Below are positions 24,372 to 33,917 of a stretch of 44,658 bases of DNA, piece by piece (within the stretch, counting starts at the first letter, position 1; the number at the start of each line of letters is the position of its first letter). Made by a program: the position numbers and the translations under genes. The stretch lies in assembly GCF_001668675.1 (NCBI RefSeq), contig NZ_LZKQ01000120.1, positions 1 to 44,658 of the forward strand, written 5' to 3'. The notes under the pieces are model-generated. The model saw only the letters and a program-made list of their open reading frames with translations. It was not told the DNA's origin and did no database searches. Source of the stretch: Mycobacterium asiaticum. GTDB lineage: Bacteria > Actinomycetota > Actinomycetes > Mycobacteriales > Mycobacteriaceae.

Positions 24372-27300
24372 GTGAGCACTTCCCCGCCCGAAGCCCTGTC
24401 GCGATTCAGCGCTATCACCCGCGACTGGTTCGCCAGCACCTTCGCGGCGCCTACGTCCGCGCAGGACGCCGCGTGGACGGCCATTGCGAACGGCGACAAT
24501 ACGCTGGTCATCGCACCCACCGGTTCGGGTAAGACGCTGGCCGCATTCTTGTGGGCGCTGGACAGCCTGGCCAGCGCACCCGACCGGCCAGCCGGCACCC
24601 GGGTGCTTTATGTCTCGCCACTCAAGGCGCTCGCGGTGGACGTCGAGCGGAACCTGCGCACGCCGCTGACCGGGCTGACCCGGCTCGCCGAGGCCCGCGG
24701 TCTGGCCCCACCCGCCATCAGCGTGGGCGTCCGGTCCGGCGACACCCCACCTGCCGAGCGCCGGCAGCTCATCACCCGGCCACCGGACGTGTTGATCACC
24801 ACTCCCGAGTCGCTGTTCTTGATGCTGACCTCTGCCGCGCGCGAAACCCTGACCGGCGTGCAGACCGTCATCGTGGACGAGATCCACGCCATCGCCGCCA
24901 CCAAGCGCGGCGCGCATCTGGCGCTGTCGCTGGAACGCCTGGATGAGTTGCGCGACGGGCGCCCGGCGCAGCGAATCGGACTGTCGGCGACGGTACGTCC
25001 CGCCGAGGAACTGGCCCGGTTCCTCTCCGGCCAGTCGCCAACCACAATCGTCGCGCCACCGTCGGCCAAGACGGTCGAGCTGTCCGTCCAGGTCCCGGTG
25101 CCCGACATGGCCAACCTGGCCAACAACTCCATCTGGCCCGACGTCGAGGCGCGGCTGGTCGACCTGATCGAGCAGCACAACTCAACGATCGTGTTCGCCA
25201 ACTCGCGGCGGCTGGCCGAGCGACTGACGGCGCGGCTCAACGAGATCCACGCCGAACGCTCGGGCGTCGAACTGCCGAACGGCGGCAACGCCGAGGTCGC
25301 CGGCGGGGCGCCGGCGTACGTGATGGCCAGCGGGCAGAGCTTCGGTGCGCCCACCCTGCTGGCCCGCGCCCACCACGGGTCGGTCAGCAAGGAACAGCGC
25401 GCCATCGTCGAAGAAGATCTGAAGAGCGGCCAGCTCAAGGCCGTGGTCGCCACGTCCAGCCTCGAGCTCGGTATCGACATGGGCGCAGTCGATCTGGTGA
25501 TCCAGGTCGAGGCACCGCCGTCGGTTGCCAGTGGGTTGCAGCGGATCGGCCGGGCCGGCCATCAGGTCGGCGAAGTGTCGCGCGGTGTGCTGTTTCCCAA
25601 GCACCGCACCGATCTGCTGGGCTGCGCGGTCAGCGTCCAGCGAATGCTGACCGGCCAGATCGAGACCATGAAGGTGCCCGCAAACCCGCTCGACATTTTG
25701 GCTCAGCACACCGTGGCCGCGGCCGCCCTCGAGCCGATTGACGCCGACCGCTGGTTCGACACCGTGCGTCGCAGCGCCCCGTTCGCGACGCTGCCCCGCA
25801 GCGTGTTCGAGGCCACCCTGGATCTGCTGTCGGGCAAGTACCCGTCGACGGAGTTCGCCGAGCTGCGGCCCCGCCTGGTCTATGACCGCGACAACGGCAC
25901 GCTGACCGCCCGGCCCGGCGCCCAACGTCTTGCCGTCACCTCCGGTGGCGCTATTCCGGACCGCGGGCTGTTCACCGTCTACCTCGCTTCTTCTGTTGAA
26001 GATTCCGAGAAGCCCTCGCGGGTAGGCGAACTGGATGAGGAGATGGTCTACGAATCCCGCCCGGGTGACGTCATCTCGCTGGGCGCCACGAGTTGGCGCA
26101 TCGTCGAGATCACGCACGACCGAGTGCTGGTGATCCCCGCGCCGGGTCAGCCGGCGCGCCTGCCGTTCTGGCGCGGCGACGACGTGGGCCGCCCGGCCGA
26201 ACTCGGTGCCGCCCTAGGCGCACTTACCGGCGAGTTGGCATCGACGGACCGGGATGCATTCGGCAGGCGTTGCGCCAGTTGGGGTTTCGACGCGTACGCG
26301 ACGGACAATCTGTGGACGCTGCTGGACGAGCAGCGCGACGCCACCCGGGTGGTGCCCACCGACACCACGCTGCTGGTCGAGCGGTTCCGCGACGAGCTGG
26401 GTGACTGGCGGGTGATCCTGCACTCGCCCTATGGCCTGCAGGTGCACGGACCGCTCGCCCTGGCGGTCGGCCGCCGGTTGCGCGAACGCTACGGACTCGA
26501 CGAGAAGCCGACCGCCTCCGACGACGGCATCGTGGTGCGGCTGCCCGACACCGGATTCTCCACCGGCGAAGACAATCCGCCCGGGGCCGAATTATTCGTC
26601 TTCGACCCCGACGAGATCGACCCGATCGTCACGACCGAAGTCGGCGAGTCGGCCCTGTTCGCGTCCCGGTTCCGGGAGTCTGCGGCCCGCGCGTTGCTGC
26701 TGCCCCGCCGCCATCCCGGCAAGCGCTCGCCGCTGTGGCATCAGCGGCAGCGCGCCGCGCAGCTGCTGGAGGTCGCGCGCAAATACCCCGACTTCCCGAT
26801 CGTGCTGGAAACGATCCGCGAATGCCTGCAGGACGTCTACGACGTGCCCACCCTGACCCGGCTGATGGCGCAGATCGCGCAGCGCAAGGTGCGGGTCGCC
26901 GAAGCCGAGACCGCCCGGCCGTCCCCGTTCGCGGCGTCCCTGTTGTTCGGTTACGTCGGGGCCTTCATGTACGAGGGCGACGTCCCGCTGGCCGAGCGCC
27001 GCGCGGCGGCCCTCTCCCTCGACAGCACGCTGCTGGCCGAGCTGCTCGGCCGCGTCGAGCTGCGCGAACTGCTCGACCCGGACGTCATCGCCGGCACCGG
27101 CCGCCAATTGCAGCACCTCTCGGAAGACCGGGCGGCCCGCGACGCCGAGGGCGTCGCGGACCTGCTGAGGTTGCTCGGCCCGCTGACCGAGGAGGAGGTG
27201 GCCGCGCGGGCGACCGCCGCAGACGTAGGCGGCTGGCTGGAAGGGTTGCGCGCCGCCCGCCGGGCGTTGACCGTGTCGTTCGCCGGGCGCAGCTGGTGGG

Positions 27301-28934
27301 TCGCCGTCGAGGACATCGGCCGGCTACGGGACGGTGTGGGGGCGGCGGTGCCGGTCGGGCTGCCGATCGCGTTCACCGAAGCGGTGGCCGATCCCTTGGG
27401 CGAGCTGCTGGGTCGCTATGCGCGCACGCACACGCCGTTCACCACCGCCGAGGCGGCCGCCCGATTCGGGTTGGGGTTGCGGGTGACCGCAGATGTGCTG
27501 GGCCGGTTGGCGATTGACGGGCGACTGGTGCGCGGTGAGTTTGTCGTCACCTCCCCCGGCGCCGGGTCCGAGCAGTGGTGCGACGCCGACGTCCTGCGGA
27601 TTTTGCGGCGACGCTCCCTGGCGGCGCTGCGGGCGCAGGTCGAACCGGTCAGCACGGCGGCCTACGGACGGTTCCTGCCAGCCTGGCATCAGCTGGGGGA
27701 CGCCTCCCGCGCGTCCGGCCTGGACGGTTTGGCCTCGGTGATCGACCAGCTCGCCGGCGTCCGGATCCCGGCCTCGGCGCTCGAGCCCCTGGTACTCGGC
27801 CCCCGCGTGCGTGACTACTCCCCCGCGATGCTCGACGAGTTGCTCGCCACCGGGGAGGTCACCTGGTCGGGCGCCGGGTCGATCTCGGGCAGCGACGGCT
27901 GGATCGCGTTCCATCACGCGGACTCCGTCACCATGACGCTGGCCCCGCCCGCCGAGATCGACTTCACCGATGCCCACCGATCGATCCTGGACAGTCTGTC
28001 GGGCGGCGGCGCGTACTTCTTCCGTCAACTCGCCCAGGGCGGGCACGCCGAGTCCGAGCTCAAAGCCGCGCTCTGGGAGCTGGTTTGGGCCGGCTGGGTC
28101 ACCGGGGACACCTTCGCGCCGGTGCGCGCCCTACTCGGCGGTGGGCCCGGCGCCCGTAAGCGTTCGGCGCCGGCGCACCGCAGCCATCGCCCGCCGCGGC
28201 TGAGCCGCTACAGCGTTGCCTATGCGCAGGCGCGCGCCTCGGACCCGACGGTCGCGGGCCGGTGGTCGGCGTTGCCGGCTGCCGAGCCGGACTCGACCCT
28301 GCGCGCTCACTTCCAGGCCGAGTTGCTACTGAACCGGCACGGCGTGCTGACCAAAGGCGCAGTCGCCGCCGAGGGAGTGCCCGGCGGGTTCGCCACGCTG
28401 TACAAGGTGCTCAGCGCGTTCGAGGACGCCGGCCGATGCCAGCGCGGGTACTTCGTCGAGTCGCTGGGTGGCGCGCAGTTCGCGGTCGCCTCCACCGTCG
28501 ACCGGCTGCGCAGCTATCTCGACGGTGTCGACCCGCAGCGTCCGGATTACCACGCGGTGGTGCTGGCCGCCGCTGACCCGGCCAACCCGTATGGCGCGGC
28601 GCTGCCCTGGCCCACCGCTTTGGCCGAGGGCGCCAACGTCGGCGCCCGGCCCGGCCGCAAGGCCGGGGCACTGGTGGTGCTGGTGGACGGCGAGTTGGCC
28701 TGGTTCCTGGAACGTGGCGGGCGCTCGATGCTGACGTTCACCGAGGACGCCGAAGCCAGTCGCGCGGCGGCCGTCGCGCTGGCCGATCTGGTCACCGCAC
28801 GCCGGGTGGCCTCGATCCTGGTCGAACGGGTCGACGGCGTGTCCGTGCTGCAGCCCGGTGGCCCCGACACCGTCGTGACGGCGCTGGTGGACGCCGGGTT
28901 CGCCCGCACCCCACGCGGATTGCGGCTGCGGTAG
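24372..28934 (+). CDS. lhr: Lhr-type ATP-dependent DNA helicase
   Basis: This 1520-residue superfamily 2 helicase of the Lhr family translocates 3' to 5' on single-stranded DNA and unwinds RNA:DNA hybrids; mycobacterial Lhr is linked to DNA repair. The ATPase core has Walker A APTGSGKT (Lys54), the DEIH box at 169-172, a TTPESLF motif, and motif [13 protein letters not shown]. The winged-helix and large C-terminal region follow. Length is as expected for the full family member (Rv3296 is about 1513). The GTG start at 24372 is placed by homology. It ends 2 bp before nei, so the two DNA-repair genes are probably co-transcribed. Confidence 0.96.
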   Translation: MSTSPPEALSRFSAITRDWFASTFAAPTSAQDAAWTAIANGDNTLVIAPTGSGKTLAAFLWALDSLASAPDRPAGTRVLYVSPLKALAVDVERNLRTPLTGLTRLAEARGLAPPAISVGVRSGDTPPAERRQLITRPPDVLITTPESLFLMLTSAARETLTGVQTVIVDEIHAIAATKRGAHLALSLERLDELRDGRPAQRIGLSATVRPAEELARFLSGQSPTTIVAPPSAKTVELSVQVPVPDMANLANNSIWPDVEARLVDLIEQHNSTIVFANSRRLAERLTARLNEIHAERSGVELPNGGNAEVAGGAPAYVMASGQSFGAPTLLARAHHGSVSKEQRAIVEEDLKSGQLKAVVATSSLELGIDMGAVDLVIQVEAPPSVASGLQRIGRAGHQVGEVSRGVLFPKHRTDLLGCAVSVQRMLTGQIETMKVPANPLDILAQHTVAAAALEPIDADRWFDTVRRSAPFATLPRSVFEATLDLLSGKYPSTEFAELRPRLVYDRDNGTLTARPGAQRLAVTSGGAIPDRGLFTVYLASSVEDSEKPSRVGELDEEMVYESRPGDVISLGATSWRIVEITHDRVLVIPAPGQPARLPFWRGDDVGRPAELGAALGALTGELASTDRDAFGRRCASWGFDAYATDNLWTLLDEQRDATRVVPTDTTLLVERFRDELGDWRVILHSPYGLQVHGPLALAVGRRLRERYGLDEKPTASDDGIVVRLPDTGFSTGEDNPPGAELFVFDPDEIDPIVTTEVGESALFASRFRESAARALLLPRRHPGKRSPLWHQRQRAAQLLEVARKYPDFPIVLETIRECLQDVYDVPTLTRLMAQIAQRKVRVAEAETARPSPFAASLLFGYVGAFMYEGDVPLAERRAAALSLDSTLLAELLGRVELRELLDPDVIAGTGRQLQHLSEDRAARDAEGVADLLRLLGPLTEEEVAARATAADVGGWLEGLRAARRALTVSFAGRSWWVAVEDIGRLRDGVGAAVPVGLPIAFTEAVADPLGELLGRYARTHTPFTTAEAAARFGLGLRVTADVLGRLAIDGRLVRGEFVVTSPGAGSEQWCDADVLRILRRRSLAALRAQVEPVSTAAYGRFLPAWHQLGDASRASGLDGLASVIDQLAGVRIPASALEPLVLGPRVRDYSPAMLDELLATGEVTWSGAGSISGSDGWIAFHHADSVTMTLAPPAEIDFTDAHRSILDSLSGGGAYFFRQLAQGGHAESELKAALWELVWAGWVTGDTFAPVRALLGGGPGARKRSAPAHRSHRPPRLSRYSVAYAQARASDPTVAGRWSALPAAEPDSTLRAHFQAELLLNRHGVLTKGAVAAEGVPGGFATLYKVLSAFEDAGRCQRGYFVESLGGAQFAVASTVDRLRSYLDGVDPQRPDYHAVVLAAADPANPYGAALPWPTALAEGANVGARPGRKAGALVVLVDGELAWFLERGGRSMLTFTEDAEASRAAAVALADLVTARRVASILVERVDGVSVLQPGGPDTVVTALVDAGFARTPRGLRLR

Positions 28935-28936
28935 GC

Positions 28937-29704
28937 ATGCCCGAAGGCGACACCGTTTGGCACACCGCGGCCACGCTGCGCGAGCACCTGGTCGGGCGCA
29001 CGCTGACGCGCTGCGACGTGCGGGTGCCTCGGTACGCGACCGTCGATCTCACTGGGCACCCGGTGGACGAGGTGCTCAGCAGAGGCAAGCACCTTTTCAT
29101 CCGCGTCGGCTGGGCCAGCATTCATTCGCACCTGAAGATGGACGGCAGTTGGCGCGTCGGTGATCACCGGGTCCGGGTGGACCATCGGGCCCGAATCATC
29201 CTGGAAGCCGGTGATATTCGCGCGGTCGGGGTCGACTTGGGGGTGCTTGAGATCCTCGACCGCGAGGACGACGTGGCCGCCGTCGCCTACCTCGGGCCGG
29301 ACCTGTTGGGCCCGGACTGGGATCCGAAGCTGGCGGCGGCCAACCTGACCGCCGATCCGGATCGCCCCATCTCCGAGGCACTGCTCGACCAGCGCGTCAT
29401 GGCCGGCGTGGGCAACGTCTTCGCCAACGAACTGTGCTTCGTCAGCGGGCACCTGCCCACTGCGCCGGTCAGCGACGTCGCCGACCCGCTGCGGCTGGTC
29501 ACCCGGGCCCGGGACATGTTGTGGGCCAACCGGATGCGCTGGAATCGCTGTACCACCGGCGATACCCGGGCCGGTCGGCAGGTGTGGGTTTACGGGCGGG
29601 CCGGGCAGCGTTGCCGGCGGTGCGGGACTCCCATCGCCCACCGGGAACCGCCGGGCGGAACCACCGAACGGATGCAGTATTGGTGCCCGGTCTGCCAGCG
29701 CTGA
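28937..29704 (+). CDS. nei: Endonuclease VIII (Fpg/Nei DNA glycosylase)
   Basis: This 255-residue Fpg/Nei glycosylase/AP lyase removes oxidised bases. Mature Pro2 and Glu3 ([11 protein letters not shown]) are the catalytic pair. The central H2TH domain contains [19 protein letters not shown]-terminal zinc finger is formed by CRRC and CPVC separated by about 20 residues. The length equals that of Nei1 (Rv3297). It follows the lhr helicase by 2 bp on the same strand. This is the 5-hydroxyuracil/abasic-site type by family, but substrate preference is not readable from the sequence alone. Confidence 0.95.
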   Translation: MPEGDTVWHTAATLREHLVGRTLTRCDVRVPRYATVDLTGHPVDEVLSRGKHLFIRVGWASIHSHLKMDGSWRVGDHRVRVDHRARIILEAGDIRAVGVDLGVLEILDREDDVAAVAYLGPDLLGPDWDPKLAAANLTADPDRPISEALLDQRVMAGVGNVFANELCFVSGHLPTAPVSDVADPLRLVTRARDMLWANRMRWNRCTTGDTRAGRQVWVYGRAGQRCRRCGTPIAHREPPGGTTERMQYWCPVCQR

Positions 29705-29711
29705 GGCCGGA

Positions 29712-30629
29712 TCAGTCCCGGCCGTGGCTCAAGAAGAACTCGGCGATGACTTCCGAGCCGTCGAACGCGCGGGTGGTCGACCCGATTACCGCTTTGGGTA
29801 GGTACTGCTTGCCGCCGGGCCAGGTGTGCCCGCCGGTTTCGATCCGGTAGTGCACGACTTCGGTGTTGTCGGCGCACGGCCGCGAGTCGAATCGGCGCAC
29901 GACGGTGCCGTCGCCGACGTTGGGCAACTCCTGGGACGACGGGTCACCTGGGCAGCGGTCGACTGCCCGCCAGCGGTCGAGCAGGCTGTTCACCGAGATC
30001 GCGTGGCTGATGCCGCCGCGACCGCGGACGGCGCCGCCGTTGTACGGGACCACCGAGTCGCCGGTGCCGTGTGCGTCGAGGACCGACACCGGCCGCGACG
30101 GGTTGCACGGCACACCGATGCCCAGCGTGCCAGACACCGGGGCGATCGCAGCGAAAAGCTCGGCGTGATCGCACGCCAGGCGGTTGGACATGAAGCCGCC
30201 GTTGGACATACCGGTCGCGAAGATGTGTCCGGCCGGGACGTTGTAGTCGCTGCGCAGCTTGTTCACCAGCGACACCAGGAAGCCCACGTCGTCGAGATGC
30301 TTGCGGTCGGCCGGCGCCGCCCCGCGCCCGTCGGCCCAACTCTTGTCGTAGCCGTCGGGATAGACCACCAGGAAACCGTTGGCGTCGGCGATGGAGTCGA
30401 AGTTGGACAGCCCGCGCTGCCCAGCGCCGGTGCCTCCGCCCCCGTGCAGGTTGAGCACCAGCCCCACCGGCGGGCCTGGCGGAACGTGCACCAGGTACGT
30501 GCGGTTCAGGCCGCCGTAGGGCAGCATCCCCGCCTGGTCGCGGGCGCGCGCAGCATGGACTTGGCGTTCGTTGCACCCGACCAGCACGAGCGCAAGCACA
30601 GCCAGCGACAGCAATCGCAACCACGGCAT
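29712..30629 (-). CDS. lpqC: Lipoprotein esterase/depolymerase-like LpqC
   Basis: This 305-residue secreted lipoprotein has a signal peptide ending in the lipobox LVGC (Cys19). It is an alpha/beta hydrolase of the polyhydroxybutyrate depolymerase/feruloyl esterase group. Visible signatures are the oxyanion segment LNLHGGGG, the nucleophile Ser142 in GMSNGG, and the late segment GGHTWPGG with its catalytic histidine. It presumably acts at the outer face of the membrane; the natural substrate is unknown (Rv3298c family). It is 27 bp downstream of the PPE gene on the same strand and convergent with nei. Confidence 0.93.
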   Translation of the reverse strand: MPWLRLLSLAVLALVLVGCNERQVHAARARDQAGMLPYGGLNRTYLVHVPPGPPVGLVLNLHGGGGTGAGQRGLSNFDSIADANGFLVVYPDGYDKSWADGRGAAPADRKHLDDVGFLVSLVNKLRSDYNVPAGHIFATGMSNGGFMSNRLACDHAELFAAIAPVSGTLGIGVPCNPSRPVSVLDAHGTGDSVVPYNGGAVRGRGGISHAISVNSLLDRWRAVDRCPGDPSSQELPNVGDGTVVRRFDSRPCADNTEVVHYRIETGGHTWPGGKQYLPKAVIGSTTRAFDGSEVIAEFFLSHGRD

Positions 30630-30656
30630 GACGTCAAAAGTACCGATCGCCCGCGC

Positions 30657-31817
30657 TCACCCCGCCGAGGGCGGGCGTGGCATGAAGGTGCCCTTGAGCT
30701 CCAGGCCCATCGCCAGGTCCTCGTACTTCTGCTCCTTGCGCTTGCGCCAGCCGCTGCCCGCCGCGATCGGCGGCGGCATCAGCGGTGGGAGCATCGGGAA
30801 ACCCGAACCGGCGTCTCCGGCCGGAAGCGGCGACACCGCGGACGCGAGCTGCACCGGCATGTGCGCGGCGGTCAGCACGCCGGTAGCCGCCGGCGGCGCC
30901 GACAGGCTGCCCATTGAGACCGCCACGCCCATCGCCGCCGTCGGAGCCTCCACCGCGCCGAGCGCGCCCGCGGCGCTGGACAGGCTCGTCGCAGCCGAGC
31001 CCAGCGCCGATTCCCCCTCCGAGAGGCCCTCGGCGATGTCGGGGGCGACGGATTGCAGCGCCTGGGCGGAGCTGCTCTGCGCCATGTAGCTGAGCAGGTT
31101 GATCGGGAAGCCTGACGAGACGAACTGGTTGGCGTAGGTGTTGGCCAACCCGAACCAGCCCTGGTTGGGGTCGAAGGTGACACCGATCGCCTGCAGGATC
31201 GAGTCGAACGGAGACACCGGGGGCGGGACCGCGTCCGCTGGCGCCACCGCCGCGGCGGCGCCCACCGCGTTGGCCTGCGCCGCCGTGGCGGCGGGATCGG
31301 CGATCGATGGCGGCGAAACGAACTGCGGCAGTGCGGTGGCCTGCGCCGAAGTCGCCTGATAGCGGTACATCGCCGCCGCGTTGTTCGCCCACATCCGCTC
31401 GTACTGCGCTTCTGTTGCGGCAATCGCCGCCAAATTCCGGCCAAGTACATTGGTGGCCAGCAGCTGTGCCAATTGCGTCCGGTTCGCGGCGACCTCCGCG
31501 GGCCGCACCACGGCTGCGACGGTGGAGCCGTAGGCCGCCACCGCGGCCTGCACCGAAGAGGCCAGCTGGTGGCACTGCTGGGCGGTCGCGCGCATCCAGG
31601 TGAGGTAGGGCACGGCGGCGTCGATCATGGCCAGGGTCGACCGGCCGTGCCACTCGCTGGCCAGGGCCGAGAGCACGGCGGTGTAGGCGCCGGCCGTCTC
31701 TTCCAAATCGGTGCCCAGCCGCTGCCACGCGCCCGATGCCTCGATCAACGATTCCGCGCCGGGTCCGGCGTGAATCAGCGCCGAGGTGACCTCGGGGGGC
31801 AGTGCTGCGAACTCCAT
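30657..31817 (-). CDS. PPE-family protein (PPE-SVP-like)
   Basis: This is a 386-residue PPE protein. The N-terminal PPE domain (about 1-180) begins MEFAALPPEV and carries the conserved WHG-type motif as EWHGRS and the EAQYERMW helix. The C-terminal region has a degenerate SVP-like stretch (GSLSAPPAATG) and ends in the typical TFMPRPPSAG tail. PPE proteins are ESX-secreted and pair with PE proteins, but no PE gene is next to it. ATG 31817 is used, since homologues begin MxF-LPPEV. The frame reaches back to 31892 through the intergenic repeat region. It is 27 bp upstream of lpqC and follows pstS on the same strand. Confidence 0.9.
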   Translation of the reverse strand: MEFAALPPEVTSALIHAGPGAESLIEASGAWQRLGTDLEETAGAYTAVLSALASEWHGRSTLAMIDAAVPYLTWMRATAQQCHQLASSVQAAVAAYGSTVAAVVRPAEVAANRTQLAQLLATNVLGRNLAAIAATEAQYERMWANNAAAMYRYQATSAQATALPQFVSPPSIADPAATAAQANAVGAAAAVAPADAVPPPVSPFDSILQAIGVTFDPNQGWFGLANTYANQFVSSGFPINLLSYMAQSSSAQALQSVAPDIAEGLSEGESALGSAATSLSSAAGALGAVEAPTAAMGVAVSMGSLSAPPAATGVLTAAHMPVQLASAVSPLPAGDAGSGFPMLPPLMPPPIAAGSGWRKRKEQKYEDLAMGLELKGTFMPRPPSAG

Positions 31818-31851
31818 AGCATCTTTATATGACGTGACGGGGAAATTTTTG

Positions 31852-31895
31852 GAAACATTGCTCTGACCAGGGTCGGAAAAACCCTGAAACATTGC
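31852..31895. repeat. Two GAAACATTGC direct repeats around a short hairpin, upstream of the PPE gene
   Basis: GAAACATTGC occurs at 31852-31861 and again at 31886-31895, 34 bp apart. Between them CAGGGT (31868-31873) and ACCCTG (31881-31886) can pair across a 7-nt loop. The block lies 35-78 bp upstream of the PPE ATG and beyond the pstS stop. It could be a regulator-binding region or a weak terminator. Confidence 0.5.
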
Positions 31896-31936
31896 GGGTC
31901 GGCACGGCCCGGATGGGCTGCCCCGAAAACCTAAGC

Positions 31937-33055
31937 TCAGGTGACGGCGTTCACCGCGGTCGACAGTCGCGACTTAAAATCAGCCGGAACGGGAATGTAT
32001 CCGTTCTCAATCAGGCCGTTCTGACCGTCGCCGATCGCGCTCTGCAGAAAAGCCTTCACTGCCCTACCCACCTGCGCGTCCGGATATTTCGAGCAGACGA
32101 TTTCATACGTCGCAAGCACGATCGGGTAGGCGCCCGGCTGGTTCGGGCGATAGAACGAGATCGTGTCGAAGGCGAGGTCGTTGCCCGGCCTGATGAACCA
32201 AGCCGCGCCGATCGTCTTGCCCACCGTGCCAGGGTCGATGCCGACCGGCTCCGGACCTGCCGATGTGACGACCTTGGCGATATTCAGCCGGTGCGCCAGA
32301 GCAAACGACCATTCGACGTAGGTGACCGACCCTTCCGCCCCCTCGACGGCCGCGGCCGCGCCCTCACTGCCCGCCACCCCCTCGCCGACCGCGCCGTTGA
32401 ATGTCCGCCCAGCGCCGCGGCCCCAGGCTCCGCCCGAGGCGGTATCGAGATACCGCTGGAAGTTCTCCGAAGTCCCGGACTGGTCACTGCGGAAGATGAC
32501 CCGGATTGGCTTCGCGGGCAGGCTCAGGCCTTGGTTCAGCGCCTGAATTGCGGGGTCGTTCCAATCGGTGATGGCACCGTTGAAAATCTTGGCTGCCGTA
32601 GGCCCGTCGAGGTTCAGCGAATCCACTCCCGCGACGTTGTAGGCAATGGCGATGGGCCCGAACACGATCGGCAGATTCCACACCGGTGACCCGCACCGCT
32701 GCTGCGCCCGGCCGTATTCGTCTCTGCTCAGCGGTGCGTCGGAACCCCCGAAATCTGTTTGCCCGGTTAGAAATTCGTTGATTCCCGCACCCGAGCCGTT
32801 GGCGGTGTAATTCAGTGCGTGACCGGGACAGGCTTGTTGGAAGGCGCGGGCGAAACGGGCCATCGCGTTGGCCTGTGCGGTCGAACCGCTGGCCCTAAGG
32901 GTTGCGTTGCCGCCGCAGTCCGCGTTCAGCGTCGAGGCAGGGGTGGTGTTACCGCCCTGAGCGGGGTTGCCGCCATTGGCGCATGCCGACACTGTCGACG
33001 AACCAACAACGACTGCGATGAGCGGGGCCGCGAATCGGCTGAACTTTGGATTCAC
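31937..33055 (-). CDS. pstS: Phosphate-binding lipoprotein PstS-like (orphan)
   Basis: This is a periplasmic-type phosphate-binding protein of about 372 residues, anchored as a lipoprotein. The signal peptide runs to the lipobox VSAC (Cys25 from GTG 33055). The mature part has the PstS signatures [35 protein letters not shown] and [13 protein letters not shown]. It resembles mycobacterial PstS3. No pstC, pstA or pstB is present nearby, so it must work with a transporter encoded elsewhere or serve as a surface antigen or signal receptor. The GTG start is chosen for the signal peptide; a TTG at 33070 is possible. The 220-bp 5' region faces the DUF732 gene and shows no certain regulatory box. 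Confidence 0.9.
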   Translation of the reverse strand: MNPKFSRFAAPLIAVVVGSSTVSACANGGNPAQGGNTTPASTLNADCGGNATLRASGSTAQANAMARFARAFQQACPGHALNYTANGSGAGINEFLTGQTDFGGSDAPLSRDEYGRAQQRCGSPVWNLPIVFGPIAIAYNVAGVDSLNLDGPTAAKIFNGAITDWNDPAIQALNQGLSLPAKPIRVIFRSDQSGTSENFQRYLDTASGGAWGRGAGRTFNGAVGEGVAGSEGAAAAVEGAEGSVTYVEWSFALAHRLNIAKVVTSAGPEPVGIDPGTVGKTIGAAWFIRPGNDLAFDTISFYRPNQPGAYPIVLATYEIVCSKYPDAQVGRAVKAFLQSAIGDGQNGLIENGYIPVPADFKSRLSTAVNAVT

Positions 33056-33275
33056 GAGGCATGGTAACAAGTTTCGCGCACGCCGATTTGTTCTCGCCCG
33101 GCGCAGCCGCTAGCTGGACGCGATCATTTCGTCCGCAGTTTCTCTCCGGTTCACGGTCCGGACAGCCGGTGCGGTCACCGTCACGGAAAACAGGGATGTC
33201 ACTCATCGACGATCGTTACGTGCGATGATCGCAATGTAAGCAACGTGTTACGTCAGCCGTGAGGAGGGTTCAACG

Positions 33276-33626
33276 ATGGCCGTCAGTCACCGGCGTTCGC
33301 CCTTCCTCCTGCGATCGTTCGTAGCCGCTCCCGCGGTCGCCGCGGCCCTCACTCTGACAGGAATGGTGACGGACTCGTCCGCGCGCGCCGACGGGATCGA
33401 CAGTCAATTCCTCGGCGCCCTACAGGCGCACAACATCAACTTCGGGACGCCGCAAGCGGCGATCCTGGCGGCTCATCAGGTTTGCGACGAGCTGGACAAC
33501 GGTAGGCAAAAGGCCGAGGTCGCCAACGAAGTGACGAGCAGCAGTAACCTCGACGGCTACCACGCCGGATATTTCGTCGGCGTGAGCATCGCCGCGTACT
33601 GCCCACGGCATCACGCGACGAACTAG
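33276..33626 (+). CDS. Secreted DUF732 protein
   Basis: This 116-residue protein has a signal peptide (basic SHRRSPFLLR, hydrophobic core, cleavage after ARA near residue 38). The DUF732 domain that follows shows the FLGALQAHNINF, AHQVCDELDNG and AAYCPRH pattern with its two conserved cysteines. DUF732 proteins are common small exported proteins of mycobacteria with unknown function. GAGGAGGG directly precedes the ATG at 33276, a strong ribosome site. It is divergent from pstS. The GTTACGT motif occurs twice in the 50 bp before the gene, but no known regulator is implied. Confidence 0.85.
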   Translation: MAVSHRRSPFLLRSFVAAPAVAAALTLTGMVTDSSARADGIDSQFLGALQAHNINFGTPQAAILAAHQVCDELDNGRQKAEVANEVTSSSNLDGYHAGYFVGVSIAAYCPRHHATN

Positions 33627-33704
33627 CCAACATTTACTGAGTCGTAACGCTCGCGCGTTGTTCACCCACATACACTTTCGATACCAACTCACGGGTGGTA
33701 ATGG

Positions 33705-33917
33705 GTGATCAGAAAAGTGTTGTCCGCGGTGGCGATTGCGCTCGCCGCCGCGACGGTGACCGCGAATCCGGCCGGCGCCGATCCGAGTGTGTACGGCGGC
33801 CTCAGTTGCGGCTGCGAAAGCGGCGAAACCATGTTCCCGAGCCGAGGCACCATGCGTGAGCAGATCGATACCGGGATCGAGAACGGTTTGACCGACCTGC
33901 TGGGTGACGACAGTTAG
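33705..33917 (+). CDS. Small secreted protein (hypothetical)
   Basis: This 70-residue protein has an N-terminal signal peptide (MIRKVLSAVAIALAAATV, cleavage near AGA-DP at about residues 24-26). The short mature part holds two cysteines (LSCGCESG) and an amphipathic end (REQIDTGIENGLTDLLG). The pattern recalls small exported mycobacterial proteins, but I do not recognise a named family. GTG 33705 fits the signal peptide and has only a weak purine-rich leader. The stop overlaps the convergent atsB stop by 4 bp. Confidence 0.65.
   Translation: MIRKVLSAVAIALAAATVTANPAGADPSVYGGLSCGCESGETMFPSRGTMREQIDTGIENGLTDLLGDDS

Noticed and set aside
33071..33275. Possible phosphate-control (RegX3/Pho-type) box upstream of pstS
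   Set aside because: Short GGTTCAC- and GTTACGT-like words are present but do not form a convincing repeat pair.
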